Assembly (NCBI GenBank): GCA_963748205.1
Contig: CAVVIB010000012.1
Span: 62,001 to 126,000 of the forward strand
Reading direction: 5' to 3'
Origin: JAIBJN01 sp963748205
GTDB lineage: Bacteria > Actinomycetota > Thermoleophilia > Gaiellales > Gaiellaceae
DNA length: 64,000 bases
The notes under the pieces are model-generated. The model was not told the DNA's origin and ran no database searches. It worked only from the letters and a program-made list of their open reading frames with translations. Below, one piece after another: positions 1 to 9,654 of the stretch. The position numbers were made by a program, and so were the translations under genes. The stretch's first letter is position 1. Each line of letters starts with the position of its first letter.

Positions 1-1
1 C

Positions 2-727
2 GGCGGAGTCGCGCTGTCGCTGCCGCCGCAGTGTGGAGGTGTGCCCCTGGCGAACTGGGACTGGGACGCGGTCGACGGCGCCCAGTCCGGCTCCGGCACG
101 ACCTGGGGCGAGTTCCACGTTGTCGGCACTTACGCCGACGGCGTCCTCACCGTCACTGAGGTCGGCCCGGCGCAGCCCGACGACCTCGGCGCCGGGTCCG
201 GCACGACTCGCAGCTTTACGACCTCCTGCCCCGAGCCGGCGGGAGGCTGGCCGGCCGCCGAGATCGGGGTTGCCCACGAGGAGGCGTTCGCCGCCGGTTC
301 TGCGATCGCGCAGGCGCGGCCGGATCATGTCGCCCTCTGGGTCGACTACGGCGGCGATCTCACGGGCGAGGAGGTCGACCAGGCGATGGTCGACGGCACG
401 CCGGTCGCCAAGATCATGAACGTCGTCGTGACCGGTGACGTGGCCGAGACCGAGGCCGCCATCCGCAAGGTCTGGCGCGGCCCGCTCTGCGTCGTCCAGC
501 ACGAGGGCCGCACGCAGAAGGAGCTCCAGGCCATCCGCGCGGAGGCGGAGACGTTCATCCAGGAGGAGCTCGGCCTCGAGATGACCTGGTCGCAGGAAGG
601 CGACGTCGGCCTGGCGGCCGAGGTCGGGGTGGTCATCGACGTCGGCGGCGCCGCCCAGGCCGCTCTCGACGAGCGCTACGGCCCGGGCATGGTGAAGGTC
701 TTCCCGGGCCTCAGGCCCGTCGAGTAG
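2..727 (+). CDS. Hypothetical protein, 5' end outside the window
   Basis: The frame is open from base 2, before the first possible start (GTG at 41), and reads coding-like residues ending in PPQCGG, so the gene very probably begins upstream of the window. About 240 residues are visible. There is no signal peptide in the visible part and no catalytic motif I recognise. The C-terminal half (TGDVAETEAAIRKVW, then an amphipathic helix rich in E and A) looks like a compact alpha/beta domain. The gene ends 185 bp before the convergent carboxypeptidase gene, with two strong hairpins in between. Function unknown. Confidence 0.7.
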   Translation, partial: GGVALSLPPQCGGVPLANWDWDAVDGAQSGSGTTWGEFHVVGTYADGVLTVTEVGPAQPDDLGAGSGTTRSFTTSCPEPAGGWPAAEIGVAHEEAFAAGSAIAQARPDHVALWVDYGGDLTGEEVDQAMVDGTPVAKIMNVVVTGDVAETEAAIRKVWRGPLCVVQHEGRTQKELQAIRAEAETFIQEELGLEMTWSQEGDVGLAAEVGVVIDVGGAAQAALDERYGPGMVKVFPGLRPVE

Positions 728-807
728 CGCTTCACCCGGTTGTCACCGGTTCGACCCCCGAAGCTCACCCATGCATGGCGACGGGGGCGCGATCATCGAG
801 CGGCAGC

Positions 808-887
808 GGGCTCCGGGCTGCGGCACCCGGAGCCCGAACCGTTCGTGCGCACGACATGAGCGAGGGGCGGGTTTCCCCGCCCCTCGC
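808..887. terminator. Two tandem hairpins between convergent genes
   Basis: The first hairpin has a perfect 10-bp stem (GGGCTCCGGG at 808-817 pairing with 826-835). The second has a perfect 12-bp stem (GCGAGGGGCGGG at 860-871 pairing with 876-887) around a TTTC loop. They lie between the ends of two converging genes, so they probably stop transcription from both sides. There is no long U tract on either strand. Confidence 0.7.
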
Positions 888-912
888 GTTCGTTGTGCGT
901 GTTTCTAGCGGT

Positions 913-3522
913 CTACTGGTCTGCCCAGTAGGCAGCCGCGCCGACCATCGGCCACTCGCGCTCCGGATCAGCCCGGTAGAGCGGGTTCATCGCGAAGTTC
1001 ACGAGCCGGGCCGTGCCGGCGGTGTTCGTGCCGTGGACGACGAACGGCGAGCCAGGAGCGGACGTCGCCGTCGGGTTCTGCCACATGCCCGAGATGAAGA
1101 AGTTCGTCAGCGGGAGCCGCGCGTCCACGGAGTAGGTCGCGGGCACCGCCGTGAACCAGCTCGGCGGGTCGACGATGGCGTAGTCCTCGGCCGGGTACGC
1201 GCCCGCGATCGGGCTGGCCGCACCCTCGTTGAGCCAACGGACGATGCCGCTGCGGCCGACGCCGCCGCCGCTATCGGTGGCGACGCTCAGGCCGGTCGTC
1301 TGGAGCCCGGCGGTGAGGAAGTTCGCACCGTTGGTTCCAGAGCCGATATAGCCACCGCCGGCGGCGAAGAACGCCGTCAGACGAGTGCGGGCCGTCGGCT
1401 GGGCCGCGCTAGGCCAGGCCCCGGTGTTCCAGATCACGTCGTAGTTCACGAGCGGATCGGTCGGGGCCGAGTTGATCGAGGCCGTGGTCATGAAGTCCAC
1501 GGGGAACTTGAGGTTCCGGAGGGACCACACGTCCTGGTTCACCCCGCCTGTCAGGGCGAGGATCCGCGGGACACGGTCGATCGGGTCGGTCGAGGACGGG
1601 AAGTCCTCGGTGACGATCCGGCGGAACAGCAGGCCGTTCTCGCGGCCGGCCGTCGCGAGCGCCACGCGGGTGGCGTGGTCGGCGCCGAAGAGCACCGTGC
1701 CCGCCGGGAGCGTGCCGCCGGTCTTGGCCGGGAACGCGGAGTTGGCCATCCTGGCCGTGAGGCCGTCGCCGATCAGGCCGTTGAGCGTCCGTACGGCGGT
1801 CGGCGAGTCGATCTCCAGGGCATAGGCCTCGGCGCGACCGGCCTCCACGCCGCCGTCAGGCGTCGTCGTCTTGTTGAGCGGCGTCGTCACAGGCGAGAAC
1901 GCGGCTCCGTCCGGGATCTCGACGGTGTCGGCACCCCAGAGGTAGCCGTGGCTCCACGCGGCCGGAGGCGCGTAGAGGATGCTGATCCGGCTCGAGACGT
2001 CGAGGCCGGGGTGGAGCGCCGTGTCGGCGAGCCCGCGGTGCGCCTGGTTCATCCAGACGACGTACGAGCCCCTGTCGAACGACTTGCCGTTGAAGGACGT
2101 GTTGTTCCGGAGCGTGTCGACCTCGATTCCGTTCCGGAGCAGCCAGTCGACGAGGCGCTTGGCCTCGGCGTCGGACCGCTGGCCGGTGCCGACCGGGATC
2201 ACGTACGCGTTCGGGAAGTCCTTCATCCAGTTGTTGTCCACGTCGAACGGAGGCGGACAACAGGCCGGACGCGGGCCTCGTCCTCGACGCCGCGGCGATA
2301 GCGCTCCGCCTCGTCGAAGAGCATCCCGTTGCGCTTGTCGACGACGTACTCGAGCGTGGACGTGGTCACCGTGTACTGCGCCAGGTACGCCGCGAGGCGC
2401 CCCCTCGGCGGGTCGGTCGCGCCGGGCATGCCACAGCCCGTGCCGGTCGACTGGCACATCTCGACGGTGGAGCCGTCGAGGCCGACGTGCTGTGCGTACA
2501 TCGGCGTGTAGAACGGGCCCCAGTCGTCCCAGCTCTCGGCGACTGCCGGGCCGGGCATGGTGCCGTCGTCGCAGACGCCGCCCTCGCCGGCCGGGGCGGG
2601 ATCGTCGCCGTCGGCGCACCAGTCGTTGACCGGGCGCGTGACGTTGAGGCCCACAGCCTCCATGGCGGCCTCGTTCGCGTCGATCCGGTCCTGGTTCCAC
2701 TTCAGCCAGAGGTCGTACTCGATGCTCGGGTTGTGCGGCTTCGTCGTCGCCTCGATCAGCGTCGGGGTGACGTAGCCGTGCAGGTCGAGCACCTCGACCG
2801 GCAGCCACTTCTGCATCTGGGCCACGGACGCCTGGACCTCGGACTGCGACTGCGTGAGGAAGTCGCGGTTGAGGTCGAATCCGTTGCCGTTCGGACGGGT
2901 GCCGGCCACGCGGCCGTCGGGGTTCTGGATGACGTTGAAGACGAGGATGACGTGGTTGAGGATGTCGTCGAACTTCGGGTTGACGCCGTACGGCGTCGTC
3001 GCCAGCTGCTTGATCAGCTGCATGTTCGACTCGACGCCCTCGTACTCGTTCCCGTGGATGGCGCCCTGGACGTACACGGGCACCTTGACGTCGTCTCCCC
3101 ACTCCTCGAGGAGATCCTGCGCGCGCGCGGGATCCTCGAGCGCGATGCCGCGGTACTTGACCCAGCGGTTGTAGTCGCGGATCTGCTGCGGCGTCTCGAG
3201 CGGGTTGAAGACGACGCCGTAGATGTCGGCGGCCGAGCGCCGAGTAGCCGATGACCTCGACGGTCATGCGGTTGCCGATCTGATCGTTCTCGATCTGATC
3301 GAGCGTGCACCCGATCGCGTAGTACGGAATGTGCGGGAAGCTCCCGACCGGGTGGCTCGGAGACGAGCCGTCCGGCAGGCTGCCTGCCGCGTCCGGCACC
3401 GGAGTGCCGCACCAAGGCGGCGTCAGCTGCGCGCCTGCGTTGCCCACCAACCCGAGTGAAACGGTGAGCGCCGCCAGCGCCAGCAAGACGAGCCTTCTCA
3501 GTCTGCCTGGCAAGTAGAGCAC
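913..3522 (-). CDS. Secreted M14-family zinc carboxypeptidase (two compensating frameshifts)
   Basis: An exported metallocarboxypeptidase. The N-terminus is a classical signal peptide (RRLVLLALAALTVSLGLV, cleavage near GNAGA). The catalytic domain contains the M14 zinc site HGNE (HxxE), the substrate-binding segment GFDLNRDF, the third zinc ligand in DLHGY, and the likely catalytic glutamate in TSTLEY. About 400 further residues follow with no recognised motif. The catalytic part (roughly 2260-3240) is in a different frame from both ends. One indel near 3240 and a second near 2260 restore the frame, and the residue flow is continuous across both, so this looks like one gene with sequence errors. 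The family removes C-terminal residues from peptides; here it probably scavenges peptides outside the cell. Confidence 0.85.
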   Translation of the reverse strand: MLYLPGRLRRLVLLALAALTVSLGLVGNAGAQLTPPWCGTPVPDAAGSLPDGSSPSHPVGSFPHIPYYAIGCTLDQIENDQIGNRMTVEVIGYSALGRRHLRRRLQPARDAAADPRLQPLGQVPRHRARGSRARAGSPRGVGRRRQGARVRPGRHPRERVRGRRVEHAADQAAGDDAVRRQPEVRRHPQPRHPRLQRHPEPRRPRGRHPSERQRIRPQPRLPHAVAVRGPGVRGPDAEVAAGRGARPARLRHPDADRGDDEAAQPEHRVRPLAEVEPGPDRRERGRHGGCGPQRHAPGQRLVRRRRRSRPGRRGRRLRRRHHARPGSRRELGRLGPVLHADVRTARRPRRLHRRDVPVDRHGLWHARRDRPAEGAPRGVPGAVHGDHVHARVRRRQAQRDALRRGGALSPRRRGRGPRPACCPPPFDVDNNWMKDFPNAYVIPVGTGQRSDAEAKRLVDWLLRNGIEVDTLRNNTSFNGKSFDRGSYVVWMNQAHRGLADTALHPGLDVSSRISILYAPPAAWSHGYLWGADTVEIPDGAAFSPVTTPLNKTTTPDGGVEAGRAEAYALEIDSPTAVRTLNGLIGDGLTARMANSAFPAKTGGTLPAGTVLFGADHATRVALATAGRENGLLFRRIVTEDFPSSTDPIDRVPRILALTGGVNQDVWSLRNLKFPVDFMTTASINSAPTDPLVNYDVIWNTGAWPSAAQPTARTRLTAFFAAGGGYIGSGTNGANFLTAGLQTTGLSVATDSGGGVGRSGIVRWLNEGAASPIAGAYPAEDYAIVDPPSWFTAVPATYSVDARLPLTNFFISGMWQNPTATSAPGSPFVVHGTNTAGTARLVNFAMNPLYRADPEREWPMVGAAAYWADQ

Positions 3523-3762
3523 CTCCTCGTAGGTACGAACGAAGGTCGTTGATGCCTTCTCTGTCGTGAAGCGGCGTGGTGCGCGAGCGAGAGCGACGGG
3601 TCGAGAAGACCGTTAGAACGCTCCCGCTCGTCCCGGCGCTCGCGCGGCACCCCCTCCATCGCCGCAAGATCCAGATAAGCCATTGAAAACCTCTGCGCAG
3701 AGCGTGTCAACCCGGTTCGGATGCGGAACGGGCGTCGTTTGGTAATGTCGGCCTCCCCTCGG

Positions 3763-4671
3763 ATGCGCAAGTCACTCGCACTCGTGCTCCTCGTCGGCCT
3801 GCTCGGCCTGGTCGCCGCCTGTGGAGAGGACGAGGACGAGGGTGAGCCCGAGGCCGCGGCGCCCACGGAGGCGCGGACACCGGCGCCGCCGAGGAGACGG
3901 ACGCGTGCGCGACCGACCAGCTCACGCTCGTCTCGGACGGGCAGCTCACCGTCGGCACGGACAACCCGGCGTTCCCGCCTTGGTTCCAGGACGCCGAGGG
4001 TGCGCCGTGGGATCCGACGACCGAGCCGACGAAGATGGGCTACGAGGCGGCCGTCACCTACGCCGTCGCCGGGGAGCTCGGCTTCTCCGACGACCAGGTG
4101 CAGCTGGGTCGTCGTGCCCTTCGACAACGCGTTTCGGCCGGGCCCGAAGAGCTTCGACTTCGACATCAACCAGATCTCTTACCTACCCGCGCGCGACCAG
4201 GCCGTCGACTTCAGCGACTCCTACTACGACGTGGAGCAGGCCATCGTCACGCTCGGCGACTCCGAGTTCGCCAACGCCGCGTCGCTGGCCGACCTGAAGG
4301 GAGCCAAGTTCGGCGCGCAGGTCGGGACGACGAGCCTCAACGCGATCAACGAGGTAATCCAGCCGGATGCCGAGCCGAACGTCTACAGCACGAACAACGA
4401 CGCGGTGGCCGCGCTCAGCAACGGCCAGATCGACGGGCTCGTCGTCGACTACCCGACGTCGCTCTTCGTGACCGCCGTCCAGGTGGAGGGCGGGAAGGTC
4501 GTCGGTCGGCTCCCGGCGGAGGGGCAGGAGTACTTCGGCCTCGTGTTCGAGGAAGGCAACCCGCTCCGCGACTGCGTCAACGAGGCGCTCGCGTCACTCC
4601 GCGACTCGGGCACGCTCGACGAGATCGCGGCGGAGTGGATCGAAGGCTCGGCTCCTCCGGTCCTCGAGTAG
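3763..4671 (+). CDS. Amino-acid ABC transporter substrate-binding lipoprotein (two compensating frameshifts)
   Basis: Solute-binding lipoprotein of a polar amino-acid importer. It starts with a lipoprotein signal (MRKSLALVLLVG and lipobox VAAC), followed by an acidic linker. The C-terminal lobe is a clear family-3 binding-protein fold (FSDSYYDVEQAIV, then GAQVGTTSLNAI, then GQIDGLVVDYPT). Between about 3880 and 4110 the coding sense lies in another frame, where it reads LTVGTDNPAFPPW and then PTKMGYEAAV, both typical of the family. One indel on each side restores a continuous protein. ATG 3763 is chosen because the hydrophobic signal starts there; ATG 3745 is possible. The permease follows 4 bp after the stop. 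Confidence 0.85.
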   Translation: MRKSLALVLLVGLLGLVAACGEDEDEGEPEAAAPTEARTPAPPRRRTRARPTSSRSSRTGSSPSARTTRRSRLGSRTPRVRRGIRRPSRRRWATRRPSPTPSPGSSASPTTRCSWVVVPFDNAFRPGPKSFDFDINQISYLPARDQAVDFSDSYYDVEQAIVTLGDSEFANAASLADLKGAKFGAQVGTTSLNAINEVIQPDAEPNVYSTNNDAVAALSNGQIDGLVVDYPTSLFVTAVQVEGGKVVGRLPAEGQEYFGLVFEEGNPLRDCVNEALASLRDSGTLDEIAAEWIEGSAPPVLE

Positions 4672-4675
4672 CTCC

Positions 4676-5488
4676 GTGATCGCACGCGGCCGCTCCGGCA
4701 CCCGGAGCACGCTGATCGCGGCTGCCAGCACGATCGTCTTCGCGGTCGTCGCGGTCCTGCTGATCACGAACGCGTCCGGCTGGCCGGCCGTGAAGGAGGC
4801 CTTCTTCAACCGGGAGGTCTTCGACGAGTCGCTCGAGGTCATCCCGAGGGCGTTCCTTCTCAACATCAAGATCTTCCTGATCGCGGAAGCGCTGATCCTC
4901 GTCTTCGCGCTCGGCATCGCGATCCTCCGCGGGCTGCCGGGGCCGGTCTTCTTCCCGCTGCGCGCCCTCGCCGTCGTGTACGCGGACTTCTTCCGCGGCG
5001 TGCCGACGATCCTCGTCATCTACATCCTCGGGTTCGGGGCCCCCGCGCTGCAGATCTCGGGCGTGCCGACCGACCCGCTCTTCTGGGGCATCACCGCGCT
5101 CGTGCTCGTCTACTCGGCCTACGTGTCCGAGGTCTACCGCGCCGGGATCGAGTCGGTGCACCCGAGCCAGGAGGCCGCCGCCCGCTCGCTCGGTCTCTCG
5201 CGCGCAAAGGCGATGCGCTTCGTCATCCTCCCCCAGGCGGTGCGCCGGGTGATGCCGCCGCTCCTCAACGACTTCATCGGGCTCCAGAAGGACACGGCGC
5301 TCGTGGCGCTGCTCGGCCCGGTCGAGGCGTTTCGCCAGTCGCAGATCGAGGTGGCGGCGACCTTCAACTACACGCCGTATCTCGTGACGGCGCTGCTCTT
5401 CGTCGCGCTCACGGTCCCGCTCGCGCGGCTGACCGACTGGCTCGTCGCGCGCGACCGGCGCCGCCAGCTGGCCGGAGCTGCCCGATGA
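4676..5488 (+). CDS. Amino-acid ABC transporter permease
   Basis: Integral membrane permease of the HisM/GlnP family, 270 residues with about five membrane segments. The EAA loop that docks the ATPase is present (HPSQEAAARSLGLSR...ILPQA). It lies between the binding protein and the ATPase, and its stop overlaps the ATPase start (ATGA), so the three genes form one operon. The start is GTG at 4676, immediately after the binding-protein stop. The substrate is a polar amino acid by family; which one cannot be read from the sequence. Confidence 0.92.
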   Translation: MIARGRSGTRSTLIAAASTIVFAVVAVLLITNASGWPAVKEAFFNREVFDESLEVIPRAFLLNIKIFLIAEALILVFALGIAILRGLPGPVFFPLRALAVVYADFFRGVPTILVIYILGFGAPALQISGVPTDPLFWGITALVLVYSAYVSEVYRAGIESVHPSQEAAARSLGLSRAKAMRFVILPQAVRRVMPPLLNDFIGLQKDTALVALLGPVEAFRQSQIEVAATFNYTPYLVTALLFVALTVPLARLTDWLVARDRRRQLAGAAR

Positions 5489-6231
5489 CGGCTGCGCTGC
5501 AGGTCGAGGGCCTGCACAAGTCGTTCGGCAAGGCGGAGGTGCTGAAGGGCATCGACCTCACGCTCGAGCCGCACGACGTCGTCTGCCTGATCGGAGCATC
5601 CGGATCGGGGAAGTCGACGCTGCTGCGCTGCGTCAACCTGCTCGAGCCGATCGACGCGGGGCGGATCGTCCTCGGCGGGGACGAGATCACGGGGCGGGGC
5701 ACCAACGAGAACCACGTCCGGCGTCGCATCGGGATCGTCTTCCAGTCGTTCAACCTCTTCCCGCACATGAGCGTGCTGCGGAACGTGACGCTCGGGCCGA
5801 CCCAGGCGCTCGGCGTGTCGCGCGCCGAGGCGGAGTCGGACGCGCGCGAGCTGCTCGGGCGCTTCGGCCTCGCGGACCGGGCCGACGAGTACCCCGACCG
5901 GCTCTCGGGCGGCCAGCAGCAGCGGGTGGCGATCGTGCGCGCCCTCTCGATGCGGCCCGAGCTCATGCTGCTCGACGAGGTGACGAGCGCGCTCGACCCC
6001 GAGCTCGTCGCCGAGGTGCTGAACGTGATCCGCGAGCTGGCGGAGTCGGGCATGACGATGCTGATCGCCACGCACGAGATGAGCTTCGCGCGCGACATCG
6101 CCGACCGCGTGTGCTTCCTCGACGCCGGCGTCATCCTCGAGGAGGGCGACCCGGAGCAGATCTTCACCGCGCCCACGGAAGCGCGGACGCAGCAGTTCCT
6201 TCAGCGGATCATCGAGGCGGGACGGCTCTAG
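5485..6231 (+). CDS. Amino-acid ABC transporter ATP-binding protein
   Basis: GlnQ/HisP-type ATPase, 248 residues. It has Walker A GASGSGKST, signature LSGGQQQR, Walker B LMLLDE and the H-loop ATHE. The TSALDPELV stretch after Walker B is typical of polar amino-acid importers. It overlaps the permease stop by 4 bp, so translation is probably coupled. Its stop overlaps the end of a convergent small gene by 4 bp. Confidence 0.95.
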   Translation: MTAALQVEGLHKSFGKAEVLKGIDLTLEPHDVVCLIGASGSGKSTLLRCVNLLEPIDAGRIVLGGDEITGRGTNENHVRRRIGIVFQSFNLFPHMSVLRNVTLGPTQALGVSRAEAESDARELLGRFGLADRADEYPDRLSGGQQQRVAIVRALSMRPELMLLDEVTSALDPELVAEVLNVIRELAESGMTMLIATHEMSFARDIADRVCFLDAGVILEEGDPEQIFTAPTEARTQQFLQRIIEAGRL

Positions 6232-6509
6232 GAGCCGTTCGCGTCGAAGGCGGTGGCGCGCGCCTGGGAGCCGCCGTAGCGGCGCCGCTCGGCGATCTCG
6301 ATCGACGTGATCGTGTCGGGGCGCAGCCAGCGGCCGCGGATACGGGGCCACTCGGTGGCTCCCGCGAGGCGGTCGGCCATCTCCTTCGCGCAGGCCTCGG
6401 CCTCGGGCTCGGTGTGGAACGAGTCGATCTCGACCCAGTCGCCGCCGTCCATGTTGAGGACGACTCGGTAGAGGCGCTCCTCGGCCCAGGTGTCTTCCGT
6501 TGTGCTCAC
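6228..6509 (-). CDS. Small hypothetical protein
   Basis: A 93-residue soluble protein with no signal or membrane segment. The pattern (RLYRVVLNMDGGDWVEIDSF, then an Ala/Glu-rich helix, then WLRPDTITSIEI) suggests a small alpha/beta fold. It starts at GTG 6509. A GCCGATAC box lies 7 bp upstream on the same strand, but it has no matching -35. The gene converges on the ABC ATPase with a 4-bp overlap. Function unknown. Confidence 0.65.
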   Translation of the reverse strand: MSTTEDTWAEERLYRVVLNMDGGDWVEIDSFHTEPEAEACAKEMADRLAGATEWPRIRGRWLRPDTITSIEIAERRRYGGSQARATAFDANGS

Positions 6510-6550
6510 GCGTTAGGTATCGGCCGGAGAGGCCGCCGGCTGGAGTCCCG

Positions 6551-8283
6551 CTAGCTGGAAAGCTGCGCGCGGAAGGTGAACGCGCGCGCGTCGTCGAGCG
6601 GCCGGCCGAAGCACGAGTAGGACGGCAGCCCGAAGTTCGTCCAGCAGGCGAGGCGCGTGCTGCCGTTCGAGAGGATGAGGTCGACGCGCTTGATCGTCCC
6701 GCGACCGAAGGCGATGCGCGGGTTCGACTGCCCCGTGGCGCTCTGCTTGAGGTACCGGACCGTGACCGAGTTGTCCGTCTTCACGATCACGAGCGAGGCG
6801 CGCGCGCCGGTCTTCGGAAGCGTGATCCAGAGCCGGAGCGAGCCCGTCGGCGACGAGCGCGGACCGGGCACGAACGAGAAGTAGCGCGTGGCGAGGTGGT
6901 TGATCTTCCACGACTGGATCCGCGCGCCGCGCTGGTTGGTCCCGAGACCCCAGGTGCGCGAGGTCGGGGCCGAGGGATAGCCGGCCGTGGACGCGTCCGC
7001 GTAGTCGAGGCGCCGGTTCGCGACTCCGAACCGCGCGAAGACGTCGGCGAAGACGAGGCCGCGCTCGGTGAGCTCCTTGCGCACGGCGAGGAGCGAGTAG
7101 TCGTCGGCCGGCTCGTCGCCGTCCGTGTTCGGGTCGGGGTCGAGGCTGTCGGCGCGCTCCCAGATCTCGCGCAGGATCGCCGGGTCGCCGCCCGCCACCT
7201 TCTCCTGGAGGTAGCGCCAGAAGATCCAGGCGCCGTACTCCGAGTCCCCGAAGCCGCCGCGGTCGAGCGAGACCGCCGGACGGGTGATCGGGCTGAAGAA
7301 GTCGAGGAAGAAGACGTTGTCGTCGATCAGCGGGTAGACGGTCTCCTCGATGTTCGTAGCCGTCCCCTCGAGCAGCCAGACGTCCTCCTGCCAGTCGTAC
7401 GCGAACTGCGAGGCGTGGTGGAACTCGTGCGCGGCCGTGACCTCGAGGAACTCCTGCGGCGTGTGCGCGTTCCCGAACTGGCTCGGGTGGTAGTCGTTGT
7501 CGAGGACGCAGTAGGCGGAGACGGCGAAGATCTCGGGCGAGTCGCCGTTGGGGTCGTCCGTCGTGCAGTAGCCGAAGACGAAGTCGCTCCCGAGGTCGTC
7601 GAGGTAGACGTCGAATCGCGCGTCCAGGCCGTTGTCGCTCGAGGTGAGGTCGGAGAGCGGTGCGCGGTAGCCGAGGACGCCGATCTCCTGGGCCCAGACG
7701 TTCTCGAGCGTGGCGAGGGTGAGCTCGACGTAGTTGGGGACGCCGTCGAGGTCGTCGTCGGTCGGATCGGGCGCATCGAGATCGCCGGGGAAGTCGACCC
7801 AGTGGACGCAGAGCTCGACGCCCGGGATCGCGCTGCAGGCGGGGCTGAAGATCGACTCGGTGCTGCGTCCAGCCGTTCCCGATCGGGACCGATCGATCGC
7901 CGCCGGGCGGCCTGGCCAGGATGTGCTTCGCCTGCCGCCGGTCGGCACCGGCGAGGTCGTCCAGGCGCAGGGCGAGGTCGCGGAGGTAGAGGGTGACGTC
8001 GTGGCGCCCTGCACGGTCGACGTCGCCGAACTCCTCGCGGGTCTCGGGCAGCTCGAAGACGCTGGCCGCGCGCTCGAGCGCGTACTCGGCCTCGGTCAGC
8101 TCGCCGGTCTCGAGCGCCTCGGTGAGCGCGTCGTCGGGAGCGGCGGTGAGCGCGGGGAGGGGGCGGGGCTGCCTCCTGCGCCAGCGCGGCCGGGGCGAGA
8201 GCGAGCGGAACCACGGCCAGGCAGGCCGTGAGGCCGAGCAATCTCAAGGATGGTGCCGCCTGCCGCATTGTGAATCGGATCAA
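6551..8283 (-). CDS. Secreted MXAN_6640-type metalloprotease (two frameshifts)
   Basis: An exported zinc protease. The signal peptide (LRLLGLTACLAVVPLALAPAALA) begins at ATG 8283 or 8268. The central domain carries the HExxH site within TAAHEFHHASQF and is preceded by DPTDDDLDGVPNYVE, an acidic, possibly calcium-binding, loop. A further E/D-rich helical part and a beta-rich C-terminal domain follow. The reading frame shifts near 8150 and returns near 7865; in between it reads LTEAEYALERAASVF, a normal pro-region. One gene with two indels is the simplest reading. It probably acts on proteins outside the cell. Confidence 0.75.
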
Positions 8284-8333
8284 CTGTAGCCAGCATCGGC
8301 GCCGACAGAAGCGGGCGTTAGAGTGGTCTTGGT

Positions 8334-9053
8334 ATGAGTGTCGCGTCGCGCACCACCCCGGACACGCGCACGATCGAGGTCCTCGACCACGGTTTCGTCC
8401 GGCTGGACGAGTCGATGGCGAGCGATCTCTCCGTCGTCAACGCCGCCCGGGTGAGCTTCGCGCGCCGCAAGGAAGACATGGACGACTCGGATCGCGGCCT
8501 GATCCGCTTCCTCCTGCGCGAGCGGCACGGGACGCCGTTCGAGCACAACGCGTTCCGGTTCCACGTCCGCGCTCCGATCTTCATCGCGCGCGAGTGGTTC
8601 CGCCACCGCGTCGGGTCGTTCAACGAGTTCAGCATGCGCTACGCCAAGGCGACCGACGACTTCTACGTCCCCGAGGCCGACGACGTGCGCACGCAGGTCG
8701 GCAAGCCCGGCTCGTACTCGTTCGAGCCGGTCGACGCAGAGCTCGCCGAGACGACCCGCGAGGAGCTGCGCGCGGTCTACGAGGCCGCCTATGCGGCCTA
8801 CGAGCGGCTGGTCGAGCAGGGCGTCGCGCGCGAGCTCGCCCGGGCGGTGATGCCCGTCGGCTCCTACACCGAGTTCTACTGGACGGTCAACGCCCGCTCG
8901 CTCATGAACTTCGTCTCGCTGCGCGCAGCCGAGACCGCCCAGCGCGAGATCCGGCGCTACGCCGACGCGTGCGAGCAGTTCCTCGCCGACGAGATGCCCG
9001 TCACGTACAGGCCTTCGTCGACGCCGGCCGCGTCGGGCCGTAGACCGGCCTAG
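8334..9053 (+). CDS. thyX: Flavin-dependent thymidylate synthase ThyX
   Basis: Converts dUMP to dTMP using FAD, NADPH and methylene-tetrahydrofolate. The ThyX signature is intact (RHRVGSFNEFSMRY, matching RHRxxSxNxxSxRY), as is the C-terminal VNARSLMNFVSLRAAETAQ. In the annotated frame the protein ends in an unusual Pro/Ser tail. One frame over, the sequence after position 9009 reads QAFVDAGRVGP and stops at 9043, which is the normal ThyX ending, so a single base is probably missing near 9009. A TTAGAG box 9 bp before the ATG suggests a nearly leaderless transcript. Confidence 0.93.
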   Translation: MSVASRTTPDTRTIEVLDHGFVRLDESMASDLSVVNAARVSFARRKEDMDDSDRGLIRFLLRERHGTPFEHNAFRFHVRAPIFIAREWFRHRVGSFNEFSMRYAKATDDFYVPEADDVRTQVGKPGSYSFEPVDAELAETTREELRAVYEAAYAAYERLVEQGVARELARAVMPVGSYTEFYWTVNARSLMNFVSLRAAETAQREIRRYADACEQFLADEMPVTYRPSSTPAASGRRPA

Positions 9054-9654
9054 ATCGGGGATCTCGGCCGCGAGCAGCGGCGGGGGCGCGTCGGGTCGCG
9101 AGCCGAGCGAGATGTTCCAGGCGTCGAAGTCGCGGAACTCGTACGAGACCGTCATGCGCACCGTCGTCTCGCCCTCGCCGACGGAGAAATAGCCGCAGGT
9201 CGCAGCCCACTCGCCGTCCTTCTCGAGCCAGAGCGCGTAGAACTCGTCGTCAGGGTTCTTCGGAAGGCCGGAGACATCGAGGACCAGCTCGACGTTCCCG
9301 CTGTCGGGATCGCGCTCACCGACCTCGACGACCGCTGCGGCCCCGGGAGCCTCCGCCGTCGGCTGAAGCTCGATTGCGTAGTCCGCGCTGAAGTCGTCGG
9401 CCGTCCAGCGCCCGATGCCGAACGCTGCGACCGCGATGAGTGCCGCGAAGGCGACCGCGATCGCGAGGCGGCGCCTGGTCGGTGCGCGGCGCCCGAGCGG
9501 GACCTGCGCCACGGCCTGCGTGAGGGATGCCGGGAACGTCGTGAGGCGGCGCCGGGACGCTCCGCAGCATGCTGTCGACGCGGCCGAGCTCCTCCAGCTC
9601 CTCCGGCGGCAGGTCGCTGCCGACGAGCTCGCGCAGGTCTACCGGCTCTTTCAT
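9050..9654 (-). CDS. Anti-sigma factor, RskA-like membrane protein (frameshifted)
   Basis: Partner of the ECF sigma gene next to it. The N-terminus (MKEPVDLRELVGSDL, starting at 9654) is a short cytoplasmic part. One transmembrane helix follows (LAIAVAFAALIAVAAFGIG), then an extracytoplasmic domain of the RskA C-terminal type (ELVLDVSGLPKN, FYALWLEKDGEW, CGYFSVGEG). The frame changes near 9540, where the other frame reads PASLTQAVAQVPLG, and apparently again in a run of four G near 9060, which would end the protein as AAEIPI at 9050. It overlaps the sigma gene by 4 bp and would hold it at the membrane until a signal arrives. The exact C-terminus is uncertain. Confidence 0.7.

Noticed and set aside
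775..2301. Long open frames opposite the carboxypeptidase and many other genes
   Set aside because: They are Arg/Ala/Gly-rich mirror frames typical of high-GC DNA, without motifs, and overlap well-supported genes.
6517..6524. GCCGATAC upstream of the small gene at 6509
   Set aside because: Spacing to the start is as in the pilus promoters, but the -35 position has no TAAA-like sequence and the gene has no link to pili; left out of the regulon.
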